A stretch of DNA of 6,177 nt from Rhizobiaceae bacterium (GTDB taxonomy: Bacteria; Pseudomonadota; Alphaproteobacteria; Rhizobiales; Rhizobiaceae). Made by a program: the position numbers and the translations under genes. Positions 1 to 6,103 of the stretch are shown in pieces. The DNA is taken from contig SCRB01000728.1 of NCBI GenBank assembly GCA_004299545.1, positions 1-6,177 of the forward strand. The letters are read 5' to 3'. Position 1 is the first letter of the stretch. Each line of letters begins with the position of its first letter. The notes beneath the pieces are model-generated. The model searched no databases, was not told where the DNA came from, and worked only from the letters and a program-made list of their open reading frames with translations.

Positions 1-10
1 CTTCCGATCT

Positions 11-30
11 CTGTAACCGTAACGTACTTC
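11..30. promoter_or_regulatory. Operator-like site A (GTAAC-C-GTAAC)
   Basis: The 20 bases at 11-30 match 3253-3272 at 19 of 20 positions, including the tail ACGTACTTC. The core at 13-23 is GTAAC-C-GTAAC. The other two copies have the true palindrome GTTAC-N-GTAAC, so here one arm carries a single change. The site lies about 65-85 bp upstream of the first possible start (95) and about 180 bp upstream of the DUF2092-type gene. Odd-spaced short palindromes like this are typical of dimeric repressors such as the TetR family. That link is inference, and no regulator gene is visible in the window. Confidence 0.45.
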
Positions 31-94
31 CTCGCGAAGCCATCGCGGCCAATCCTGTCAAGTTAATCGACGTATCGACTGGAGCTATTTCGAC

Positions 95-184
95 ATGAGG
101 CGAAAATTCAGTTTGCTCGGGCTCGCCGCCGGTGCGCTTTTGGCCGGCTCGACGCTCGCCCTGCAACTGGCGACAAGGTCTTGA
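95..184 (+). CDS. Possible 29-aa hydrophobic leader-like peptide
   Basis: This short frame starts at ATG 95, with GGAG at 81-84 about 10 bases upstream, and ends at TGA 182-184. The peptide begins MRRKFSLLGLAAGALLAG: a basic N-terminus, then a hydrophobic Leu/Ala/Gly core, then a polar tail ending ATRS. It looks like a bare signal peptide or a one-pass small membrane protein. Its stop lies 17 bases before the ATG of the DUF2092-type gene, so it could be the first gene of that operon or a translational leader. It could equally be the remnant of a secreted-protein gene whose body was lost. No family is recognised. Coding status is uncertain because the frame is so short. Confidence 0.35.
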   Translation: MRRKFSLLGLAAGALLAGSTLALQLATRS

Positions 185-201
185 TAGCGAGGAGATCGAA
201 T

Positions 202-978
202 ATGAAAGCGCGACAGTTTATTAGTACGCTCGCACTAACAGGTACATTGCTTATCGGACCAGTCGCCGGAACGGCACTCGCGGCCGATGATGGCCGAGCA
301 CTCTTCAAGGCTATGTCCGATTTCATGAGCAAGCAGCAGAAATTCTCCTTCGATTACAATTCCTCGGTTGAAGCGGTCACACGAGAAGGAGAGAAATTGC
401 AATTCGCGAGTTCAGGAACTGTCGCGATCAACCGACCTGACAAGATCAAGGTCAATCGCATCGGAGGTTTCACCAATATCGAAACCGTCTTCGACGGCAC
501 CACCTTTTCTCTCCTCGGCCGTAACGCAAACGCATACGCCCAAGTCGAAGCGAAGGGCACGCTGTCTGAACTTGCCGGCAAGCTTGCCAACGCTGGTATC
601 GAACCTCCCGGTGCCGATCTGCTTAGCACCGATATCTACGATTCGCTGATGGACGACGAAGTCACCATAAAGCATATCTCTAGCGCCTATATCGACGGGA
701 TGGAATGCGAGTATCTCGCTTTCCAGGCGCCAGACGTCGATTGGCAGATGTGGATAAAGGGTGGCGATCAGCCGGTACCGATACGCTATGTGATCACCAG
801 CAAGCACGTGCCGCAGGCGCCGCAATACACGATCGAGACGAGGAACTGGAAGTTCGGCCCGGATGCCGTTGCCGATTTCGCCTTCGACAAGCCTGCCGAC
901 GCCAAGAAGGTCAACCTGAGCCAGTTGCCTCAGATCGATGAGGTCCCCGATGCTGCCGATGCAGGAGAACCCAAATGA
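202..978 (+). CDS. DUF2092-type secreted protein
   Basis: This 258-residue protein is probably periplasmic. Residues 1-27 form a clear Sec signal peptide: basic MKAR, then a hydrophobic core through LLIGPVAG, with cleavage after ALA at 25-27 or one residue later. The mature part starts with an amphipathic stretch (DGRALFKAMSDFMSKQ). Alternating beta-type segments follow, such as the FDYNSSVEAVT, GTVAINRPDKIKV and DGTTFSLL regions. This pattern fits the DUF2092 family, which is predicted to share a fold with the LolA/LolB lipoprotein carriers. The biochemical role of the family is not established; binding a lipid or hydrophobic ligand is inference. ATG 202 is chosen because GAGGAG at 189-194 sits 7 bases upstream and the signal peptide starts there. 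A TTG at 181 would add seven residues ahead of it. The stop overlaps the next start as ATGA, so the two genes are translationally coupled. Confidence 0.85.
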   Translation: MKARQFISTLALTGTLLIGPVAGTALAADDGRALFKAMSDFMSKQQKFSFDYNSSVEAVTREGEKLQFASSGTVAINRPDKIKVNRIGGFTNIETVFDGTTFSLLGRNANAYAQVEAKGTLSELAGKLANAGIEPPGADLLSTDIYDSLMDDEVTIKHISSAYIDGMECEYLAFQAPDVDWQMWIKGGDQPVPIRYVITSKHVPQAPQYTIETRNWKFGPDAVADFAFDKPADAKKVNLSQLPQIDEVPDAADAGEPK

Positions 979-1301
979 GACACTGGCGGAAGTTGATCGC
1001 AATTTCGCTTGGCACAGCCCTCGCCTCCTTGGGCGGCGTCGATTGGGAGTTACCGGTATTCGGCCCTCTGAACGCGGTGCAGCCCGCGCAGGCAGTTGTC
1101 GGCCATCCGCTGACCCCGCTTTCATACGCGGGCGTTGCGCGCAGGACAGCGCGGCGGACCACAAGACGCACAATAGCGCGCCTCACCGTGCTGCCGCCTG
1201 GATGCGTCTACGGCCCGTACCATGGCGGTTACTATTACAATTGCGGAGGCGTTTACTACGCGAGAAGCGGCGGCGTATACGTCCAGGTAAACATCCACTG
1301 A
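975..1301 (+). CDS. Small secreted Arg-rich, Tyr/Gly-rich protein
   Basis: The product has 108 residues and no known function. It starts at ATG 975 inside the stop of the DUF2092-type gene (ATGA), with AGGAG at 963-967 seven bases upstream. The N-terminus (MRHWRKLIAISLGTALASLG) is a signal-type segment. A likely signal peptidase site follows AQA at residues 38-40, which makes the signal peptide unusually long. The mature protein has an Arg/Thr block at residues 56-69 (RRTARRTTRRTIAR). Behind it is an aromatic tail with two cysteines (C77, C90) in a PPGC...YYYNCGGVYY pattern. Small exported proteins with a similar Cys/Tyr/Gly tail occur in proteobacteria, but I cannot assign a named family. 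The two cysteines could form a disulfide in the periplasm. Tight coupling suggests it is made in step with the DUF2092-type protein and may be its partner. Confidence 0.8.
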   Translation: MRHWRKLIAISLGTALASLGGVDWELPVFGPLNAVQPAQAVVGHPLTPLSYAGVARRTARRTTRRTIARLTVLPPGCVYGPYHGGYYYNCGGVYYARSGGVYVQVNIH

Positions 1302-1346
1302 GGAACGGAGGTGGCGCTTAGCAATACAGCCCCCTGTTCGAGGCGC

Positions 1347-2645
1347 ATGAGCAACACCTTGCGTGGCCGACGGATTCCTATTCAACTCCGCAACGCACTT
1401 TTGGTTGGCGTCTTTGTTGCTCTGGCAGGTTGCGCCCACCCGAATGGCGTGCTGAAGCCCATCCCGACCGCGGCGCCTGGAGGATCGATCGAGAACTTGC
1501 TTGTCGTCACGACGAGAAAGCCTTCCGGCGATCCGGCTACGCTCTATACGGGACAGCGTGATCGGGCCTTTTCTCTGGACGCGATAGCTGTCTCCATCCC
1601 GCCGGATTCTCACAGGAAGATCGGGGAAGTGCAATGGCCGAAGCACCTTCCGCCCAATCCGGAGACCGATTTTGCTACCGTGGGCGTCAAGCACCTCGCT
1701 TCGACGCAGCAGGCCGGCTCCGAATGGTTGGCTCGCCATCTGCCGAAGAGCAGAAGCGTGCTCGTCTTCGTTCACGGCTTTGACAACAAGTATGAAGATG
1801 CGGTCTTTCGTTTTGCCCAGATCGCGCATGATTCCAAGGCTGACGCCGCACCCATCCTCTTTACCTGGCCTTCGGGCGGCAGCCTGTTCGACTATAATTA
1901 TGACCGGGAAAGCACGATCTATTCCCGCGACGGGCTCGAGAAGTTGCTTCATCTGTTGGCCAACGACCGTCGCGTTCACGACGTCAGCATTCTGGCTCAC
2001 TCGATGGGCACATGGCTTGCCATGGAGTCGCTCCGGCAGATGGCAATACGCGACGGTCGCGTCGCGCCGAAGATACGCAACGTCATCCTCGCATCGCCGG
2101 ATATAGACATCGACGTTTTCTCCCGTCAGTACAAAGATCTCGGGAAGAGACATCCAAACTTCACCGTCTTCGTGTCGCAGGATGATCGCGCGCTCGCCGT
2201 ATCGAGGCTGATCGCCGGCAATGTCAATCGCCTGGGTCAGATCGACCCAAGCGCGGAGCCTTATCGCAGCGCAGCCAAAAAGGCCGGAATTACCATTGTC
2301 GACCTGACCAAGCTTCAAGCTGAAGACAGTGCCCACCACGACAAGTTCGCGTCCAGCCCGGAAATCGTCCAGGCAATCGGAACCAGGCTGGTAGCAGGAC
2401 AGAGCTTGACCGAATCGAGTATCGGCCTGGGCGATCGCATAACGATGCTCGCTGCCGGTACCGCGAAGGCAGTGGGCACCGGCGTCGGCCTCGCGGTCAG
2501 TGCGCCGATCTCCGTGGTGGACCCGGGAACGAGGCATAATCTTTCGGGCCAGGCTGGGAATCTGGTCCAGCAGATCGGCGGACCAGCCTCCAATGCCAAG
2601 CAGGAGACGAAAGCCGCGACGGAGTTGCTCTCCTCCAAGAACTGA
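1347..2645 (+). CDS. Lipoprotein alpha/beta hydrolase (DUF900/COG4782 type)
   Basis: This 432-residue serine-hydrolase-like protein is probably anchored in the envelope. Residues 1-28 are a lipoprotein signal: Arg-rich start, hydrophobic LLVGVFVALAG, then lipobox LAGC with Cys29. An alpha/beta hydrolase core follows. It has the strand and oxyanion region VLVFVHGFDN (HGF at 143-145), the segment FTWPSGG, and the nucleophile elbow LAHSMGTW with Ser219. A likely acid is Asp279 or Asp280 (VSQDDRAL), and a likely catalytic His is 330 or 331 (SAHHDKF). This layout is that of the DUF900 esterase/lipase-like family; the substrate is unknown. The Ala/Gly-rich C-terminus (about 365-420) is low in complexity. 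Start choice: ATG 1347 has a weak AGG at 1341-1343. A GTG at 1311 would add 12 residues, but its GGAG directly abuts the codon. Both starts keep the lipobox. It is probably in the operon of the two upstream genes. Confidence 0.85.
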   Translation: MSNTLRGRRIPIQLRNALLVGVFVALAGCAHPNGVLKPIPTAAPGGSIENLLVVTTRKPSGDPATLYTGQRDRAFSLDAIAVSIPPDSHRKIGEVQWPKHLPPNPETDFATVGVKHLASTQQAGSEWLARHLPKSRSVLVFVHGFDNKYEDAVFRFAQIAHDSKADAAPILFTWPSGGSLFDYNYDRESTIYSRDGLEKLLHLLANDRRVHDVSILAHSMGTWLAMESLRQMAIRDGRVAPKIRNVILASPDIDIDVFSRQYKDLGKRHPNFTVFVSQDDRALAVSRLIAGNVNRLGQIDPSAEPYRSAAKKAGITIVDLTKLQAEDSAHHDKFASSPEIVQAIGTRLVAGQSLTESSIGLGDRITMLAAGTAKAVGTGVGLAVSAPISVVDPGTRHNLSGQAGNLVQQIGGPASNAKQETKAATELLSSKN

Positions 2646-2680
2646 ACCACGCTATTCCAGTCTGTTCGGGAAGCGCAATG

Positions 2681-2706
2681 CACAGCGAAGTGCCGTGTCT
2701 TCTTTC
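2681..2706 (+). terminator. Weak terminator-like hairpin after the hydrolase gene
   Basis: CACAGC and GCCGTG (2681-2686 and 2692-2697) can pair around GAAGT with one A/C mismatch, and a T-rich run TCTTCTTTC follows. It lies 36 bases past the hydrolase stop, between two convergent genes, where a terminator is expected. The stem is short and imperfect, so this is only a candidate. Confidence 0.22.
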
Positions 2707-2743
2707 AGTCGCAGCTTGGGCGGCCTGCCTCGTTGCGGACTGC

Positions 2744-3004
2744 TTAATCACTGTAGCACATCGCGATGATCTCATCCTCGATTTCGCGACATACGTTTTG
2801 ATATTCCTCGATCTGCTGTCGATTGGACGGCCTGTTTTCCTTGATGAGGCGATCAAGCATCAGGCTTGCCTCTTCGAAGGCGCCACAAAGGTTCAGTACT
2901 TCGGGATTCCTGATGCTGAGGATTTGCAGGCGGCCTCGCAGTGCGGGCATTTTCAGCATGAGCTTCAGCAGGCCCTTTTGATTATAGTTCGTTTCCGTTG
3001 ACAT
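2744..3004 (-). CDS. Conserved-looking 86-aa protein of unknown function
   Basis: The 86-residue product is likely cytoplasmic, with no signal peptide or membrane segment. It starts MSTETNYNQKGLLKLMLKMP and is mostly predicted helix. It contains a Leu/Ile/Arg-rich segment (PALRGRLQILSIRNPEVLNL), a central region LCGAFEEASLMLDRLIKEN, and a charged tail (QQIEEYQNVCREIEDEIIAM) with a coiled-coil-like pattern. No family is recognised. The composition is protein-like (balanced, amphipathic, few Cys or Trp), unlike the Arg/Ser/Pro-rich overlapping frames on the other strand. No strong Shine-Dalgarno sequence is visible before the ATG at 3004-3002. The gene is convergent with the hydrolase gene and divergent from the DUF202 gene. 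The two operator-like palindromes lie upstream of it at 3167-3267, so it may share control with the neighbouring group. Confidence 0.65.
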   Translation of the reverse strand: MSTETNYNQKGLLKLMLKMPALRGRLQILSIRNPEVLNLCGAFEEASLMLDRLIKENRPSNRQQIEEYQNVCREIEDEIIAMCYSD

Positions 3005-3166
3005 GTTGCCGGGCCTGTTCGTGCTTCCGGAAGCGATGCCGAAATTCCGTTGATCGCTTCAACGCATGCCGCTGTCCAAAATCATTTGCCAGCAACCGCG
3101 GAACAAGTCCGACGTGCCCGACGGTTCGTCATGAAGTTTGCCAGATTCAATGCGGTTCCGATGAGC

Positions 3167-3180
3167 ACGTTACGGTAACA
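3167..3180. promoter_or_regulatory. Operator-like site B (GTTAC-G-GTAAC)
   Basis: The core at 3169-3179 is a perfect 5-1-5 palindrome, GTTAC-G-GTAAC. Its 14-base extension ACGTTACGGTAACA is the exact reverse complement of 3254-3267. The centre-to-centre distance to site C is 86 bp, about eight helical turns, so two bound dimers could contact each other by looping. The site is about 165 bp upstream of the leftward 86-aa gene. It is probably a repressor or activator binding site. The protein that binds is unknown. Confidence 0.5.
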
Positions 3181-3529
3181 TCATAGATCGGCCCGTTTCT
3201 CTCGGCGCCCTCCCGCCAGCCGAGCGAGACCGCGCTTCGCCGCAAATGGCGGCTGTTACCGTAACGTACTTCAGTCGCACTCCCGCTTCCTGAAAGATCG
3301 CACGACAAAGGGGCTCCACATCGGAGCACCTCGTTCGACTTCCGGGCGTCAGGCAGTTGGAGCCGGTGATGGGCTTTGATGTATCCAGGTTGAGAGCAGG
3401 CGGAAACCTGACGGAGGCATGGATCCTCTCTTGCAGGCAACCGTCACAGACTAAGGCTCCATACGGTCGGATCAAAACTATCCGTTCTTCTGCCCTTCCA
3501 ATGCTTTCCAGCACCGCGCTTCGGTTCAT
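3170..3529 (-). CDS. Doubtful ORF in the intergenic region
   Basis: A leftward frame of 119 codons runs from ATG 3529 to TAA 3172-3170; a longer start at 3571 would overlap the DUF202 gene. The product contains a short stretch with protein-like composition (MNRSAVLESIGRAEERIVLI, then GALVCDGCLQERIHASV with a CxxC pair). The C-terminal third is Arg/Ser/Gly-rich and looks like non-coding sequence. There is no properly spaced Shine-Dalgarno sequence: AGGG directly abuts the ATG. Third-position GC looks lower than in the neighbouring genes. Both palindromes lie in or at the end of the frame, which argues for regulatory DNA rather than coding DNA. It could be a decayed gene. No family is recognised. 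Confidence 0.18.
   Translation of the reverse strand: MNRSAVLESIGRAEERIVLIRPYGALVCDGCLQERIHASVRFPPALNLDTSKPITGSNCLTPGSRTRCSDVEPLCRAIFQEAGVRLKYVTVTAAICGEARSRSAGGRAPRETGRSMMLP
3254..3267. promoter_or_regulatory. Operator-like site C (GTTAC-C-GTAAC)
   Basis: The core at 3255-3265 is a perfect 5-1-5 palindrome, GTTAC-C-GTAAC. The surrounding 3253-3272 matches 11-30 at 19 of 20 bases in the same orientation, and 3254-3267 is the exact inverse of 3167-3180. It lies about 280 bp upstream of the DUF202 gene, so its direct target could be a promoter with a long leader or the divergent gene. Confidence 0.5.
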
Positions 3530-3544
3530 CCCTGTGAGGCGCTG

Positions 3545-4195
3545 ATGGCAAGCAAAGCGAAAAACCAGCAACTCGTTCGACCGCGCCGGATGCCGGAGTC
3601 ACCCGTGCCTCCCATACCCGATGTCGATCAGTCCAAATCGGATGTCGCTTCGGTCCAGTATTCGGCCTACCGCACGAGCCTCTCCAACCACCGGACGGGG
3701 CTTTCGGAGCACCGTACCTCGCTATCCGAATACAGGACGGATCTCTCTACGCACCGGACCGACCTCTCCACCGAGCGGACCGAGATGTCGATGCGCCGCA
3801 CCGGCATGTCGTTCCAGCGTACGCGCATGAGCGCCGACCGTACGCTGATGTCGGTGATCCGCACATCGCTGTCGCTCATCTCCTTCGGCTTCACCATCTT
3901 CCAGGTTTTTCAGAAGATGCGCGACCAAGCACTGGTCACCAGCGCCGCGGCGCAGCGCAATTTCGGCGTCACGCTGGTGCTGCTCGGCATCGTGATGCTG
4001 ATCGTCGGCATCGCCTACCATCTCCAATTCATGATCGGACTCCGTGGGGAGCGCAACGCGATGCGCGATGCCGGCCTGATCCATGCCCAAAGTCGATTTC
4101 CGCCCTCGATGACGCTGGTAGCGGCGGTGATCCTGTTGCTGATCGGTATCGCGGCAATCCTGAGCATGGTCTTCCGCGTCGGGCCATTTGGATGA
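3545..4195 (+). CDS. DUF202 membrane protein with RTx[L/M]S heptad array
   Basis: The product is a 216-residue inner-membrane protein. The C-terminal half is a DUF202 (YidH-type) domain: the motif DRTLMSVIRTSLSLISFG at 98-115 leads into membrane segment 1 (about 107-123). Segment 2 is at about 139-160 and segment 3 at about 190-210. Usual DUF202 proteins are about half this length. The extra N-terminus has a Pro-rich basic start (1-30) and then an exact heptad array. Arg falls at residues 43, 50, 57, 64, 71, 78, 85, 92, 99 and 106, each followed by Thr, any residue, Leu or Met, and Ser. The last two units are the family's own motif. The DUF202 function is unknown. The start at ATG 3545 has GAGG at 3536-3539 five bases upstream. 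The sulfatase gene begins 58 bp after the stop on the same strand, so they are probably cotranscribed. Confidence 0.85.
   Translation: MASKAKNQQLVRPRRMPESPVPPIPDVDQSKSDVASVQYSAYRTSLSNHRTGLSEHRTSLSEYRTDLSTHRTDLSTERTEMSMRRTGMSFQRTRMSADRTLMSVIRTSLSLISFGFTIFQVFQKMRDQALVTSAAAQRNFGVTLVLLGIVMLIVGIAYHLQFMIGLRGERNAMRDAGLIHAQSRFPPSMTLVAAVILLLIGIAAILSMVFRVGPFG
3665..3877 (+). repeat. Ten 21-bp codon repeats encoding RTx[L/M]Sxx
   Basis: Ten in-frame 21-bp units cover the codons for residues 41-111 of the DUF202 protein. The Arg codon varies between CGC, CGG, CGT and AGG. The invariant Ser is written TCC, TCG, TCT and once AGC. The array is therefore much better conserved as protein than as DNA, which points to selection on the peptide and to old rather than recent unit duplication. 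Confidence 0.8.
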
Positions 4196-4253
4196 GACCG
4201 GAGCAGACGATCGGTTCGCGGAAGAAAATTTAGAACACGCAAGGAGAAACAGG

Positions 4254-5789
4254 ATGGCCAAATCACCGAAGAACGGCAACCCCGGCAAGCCGAACATTCT
4301 TCTGATTTTTGCTGACGATATCGGCTGGTTCGACGTCGGCGCTTATAACCGGGGCATAATGGGCGGACCGACGCCCAACATCGACCGCATCGCCAATGAG
4401 GGCGCCTTGCTGACCGACCATTATGGTCAAGCAAGCTGCACCGCAGGTCGGGCGGCTTTCATCACCGGCCAGATTCCCATGCGAACGGGGCTGACGACCG
4501 TTGGCATGCCCGGCGCCAAGCAAGGGCTGCAGTTCGAGGACCCCACGATCGCCGACCTTCTCAAGCCCCTCGGCTACATGACCTGCCAGACCGGGAAAAA
4601 CCATCTCGGCGACCGCAACGAATTTCTGCCTACCGTGCACGGCTTCGACGAGTTCTACGGCAATCTCTATCACCTGAACGCCGAGGAAGAACCGGAGCAG
4701 CCGGATTATCCGAAGGGTAACGAGAAATTCAAGGAACTGTTCGGGCCTCGTGGCGTGCTCGAGTGCAAGGCAACCGACAAGGACGATCCAACCGTCGATG
4801 CCCGGTTCGGTCGCGTCGGCAAGCAGACGATCAAGGATACCGGTCCGCTCACGCGTGAGCGCATGACGACAGTCGAGGAGGATTTGTTGAACCGGTCGCT
4901 GAATTTCATCGACCGCGCGCATGACGCTGGAAAGCCGTTCCTCCTTTGGCACAACACCACCCGGATGCATGTGTGGACCCATCTCTCGAAGAAATGGGAC
5001 GGCAAGACTGGGCTCGGCCTCTACAGCGACGGCATGCAGGAATTGGATTGGGTCGTCGGCGGGCTGCTCAAGAAGCTTGACGATCTCGGCATCGCCGACA
5101 ACACGCTGGTGGTCTTCTCGACCGACAACGGCGCGGAGCAGTTTACCTGGCCCGACGGCGGCACGACGCCCTTCCGTGGAGAAAAGGGACTGGGCTGGGA
5201 AGGCGGTTTCCGTGTGCCTTTCCTCATCCGCTATCCGGGCAAGATCAAGCCCGGCCAGGTTCTGAACGGTATTGCTTCACACGAGGACGTGCTGCCGACC
5301 GTTCTGGCGGCCGCCGGTGTGCCGGACATCAAGGAAAAGCTTCTGCAGGGGCACAAGGCCGGAGACAAGACCTTCAAGGTGCATTTGGACGGCTACAACC
5401 AGCTGCCTTACCTCTCAGGCGAAGCCAAGGAATCGCCTCGTCACGAATTCTTCTACTACGGCGAGGCCAACCTCTACGCGATCCGGTACAACAACTGGAA
5501 AGCCCACTTCATGGAGAAGGACGACTGGTTCGCTGGCCATGCGGCGGCTCCCACTGTGCCGCAGCCAGTGAACCTCAGGGCCGATCCATTCGAGCACCAC
5601 ATGACGGCACCCGCCTACCCGAATTACGCCGTCGACAAGCTCTGGACCACGCTGCCATTGGCTGCGCTTGTGTTGCAGCACCTCGAAACCTTCAAGGCGT
5701 TTCCGCAGCGTCAGACTACGGGCGACCTCAACATGGATGCCATGGTCCACCGTATCATCCAGAGCGCCGCGCAGCGCCACGGAAACTAG
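4254..5789 (+). CDS. Type I (formylglycine) sulfatase, cytoplasmic
   Basis: This complete 511-residue sulfatase hydrolyses sulfate esters; the natural substrate is not visible. The signature [12 protein letters not shown] has Cys62 in a CxAxR motif, the residue converted to formylglycine in this family. Metal ligands are Asp21 and Asp22 (FADDIG) with Asp291 and Asn292 (STDNGAE). Arg66, Lys115 and His117 (TGKNHLG), His239 (TRMHVW) and Lys311 (FRGEKG) fit the conserved catalytic set of arylsulfatases. There is no signal peptide: the N-terminus [19 protein letters not shown] runs straight into the first core strand, so the enzyme should be cytoplasmic. No formylglycine-generating enzyme is encoded in the window. 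ATG 4254 is chosen because AGGAG at 4242-4246 is 7 bases upstream and the paralogue downstream begins the same way. A TTG at 4188 would overlap the DUF202 gene. Confidence 0.93.
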   Translation: MAKSPKNGNPGKPNILLIFADDIGWFDVGAYNRGIMGGPTPNIDRIANEGALLTDHYGQASCTAGRAAFITGQIPMRTGLTTVGMPGAKQGLQFEDPTIADLLKPLGYMTCQTGKNHLGDRNEFLPTVHGFDEFYGNLYHLNAEEEPEQPDYPKGNEKFKELFGPRGVLECKATDKDDPTVDARFGRVGKQTIKDTGPLTRERMTTVEEDLLNRSLNFIDRAHDAGKPFLLWHNTTRMHVWTHLSKKWDGKTGLGLYSDGMQELDWVVGGLLKKLDDLGIADNTLVVFSTDNGAEQFTWPDGGTTPFRGEKGLGWEGGFRVPFLIRYPGKIKPGQVLNGIASHEDVLPTVLAAAGVPDIKEKLLQGHKAGDKTFKVHLDGYNQLPYLSGEAKESPRHEFFYYGEANLYAIRYNNWKAHFMEKDDWFAGHAAAPTVPQPVNLRADPFEHHMTAPAYPNYAVDKLWTTLPLAALVLQHLETFKAFPQRQTTGDLNMDAMVHRIIQSAAQRHGN

Positions 5790-5844
5790 CGAGACTGCCG
5801 CTGCTGCTGCGCAGGCCCATCAACAGATCCCAAGGAGAAAGAAG

Positions 5845-6090
5845 ATGGCCAAGTCACCGAATGGAAAGTCCGATAAGCCGAACATCCTCGTCATCTGGGG
5901 CGACGATATCGGCATCTCTAACCTCAGTTGCTACTCGAACGGCCTGATGGGTTACCGCACGCCGAACATCGACCGCTTGGCCAAGGAAGGCATTCGCTTT
6001 ACCGACTCCTATGGCGAGCAGTCTTGTACCGCCGGCCGGGCTTCATTCATTACCGGATGTTCCCCGTCAGCACCTATGGCCCAGATTTGA
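5845..6090 (+). pseudogene. Second sulfatase, truncated by an insertion element
   Basis: This is the 5' part of a paralogous sulfatase. The frame begins at ATG 5845 with AAGGAG at 5832-5837, 55 bases after the first sulfatase stop. It encodes [13 protein letters not shown] (metal ligands Asp20, Asp21), [11 protein letters not shown] and the intact signature [12 protein letters not shown] with Cys61. About 45 of the first 71 residues match the upstream sulfatase. After Gly71 (codon 6055-6057) the homology stops. An unrelated tail of ten residues ([10 protein letters not shown]) runs to TGA 6088-6090. That tail is read from the end of the mobile element. The 81-residue product lacks the second half of the metal site (DN motif) and most of the fold, so it should be inactive. 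The rest of the gene is presumably beyond the element, outside the window. Confidence 0.85.
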
Positions 6091-6103
6091 GGTTGTGATT
6101 TAA

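Larger units (their letters stand above)
3005..3544. other. Long intergenic region between divergent genes
   Basis: These 540 bases carry no confident gene. They separate the leftward 86-aa gene from the rightward DUF202 gene. They hold the two inverted operator-like palindromes centred at 3174 and 3260, and they must contain the promoters of both flanking genes, although I see no convincing -35/-10 pair. Frames on both strands stay open for short distances. The longest (leftward, 3571 to 3170) is listed separately with low confidence. A weak inverted repeat, CAGGTT/AACCTG, occurs at 3386-3391 and 3405-3410. Nothing resembles a tRNA, a riboswitch or a CRISPR array. Confidence 0.6.

Noticed and set aside
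1..43. Leftward start at 43 giving MASRGSTLRLQRSE and running off the edge, which could be the start of a TetR-type regulator with operator A inside it
   Set aside because: Only 14 residues are visible and no clear Shine-Dalgarno sequence is present. It would be attractive as an autoregulated repressor, but the evidence is too thin to annotate.
1122..2537. Leftward 471-codon open frame across the hydrolase gene
   Set aside because: It is antisense to a gene with a lipobox and a serine-hydrolase triad. The Arg/Cys/Ala-rich product has no domain, and the frame is a by-product of high GC.
3386..3410. CAGGTT/AACCTG inverted repeat
   Set aside because: It is only 6 bp with a 13-base loop, has no T-run or matching second copy, and is likely chance.
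3357..3545. Rightward 62-codon frame ending at the DUF202 start
   Set aside because: It has no ribosome site and no protein-like pattern, and it overlaps another weak frame on the opposite strand.
3667..3897. Leftward open frame opposite the heptad repeat, itself showing a repeated VRxxERS-like pattern
   Set aside because: It is the mirror of the 21-bp coding repeats on the plus strand. It has no Shine-Dalgarno sequence, and the plus frame carries a recognisable DUF202 domain.
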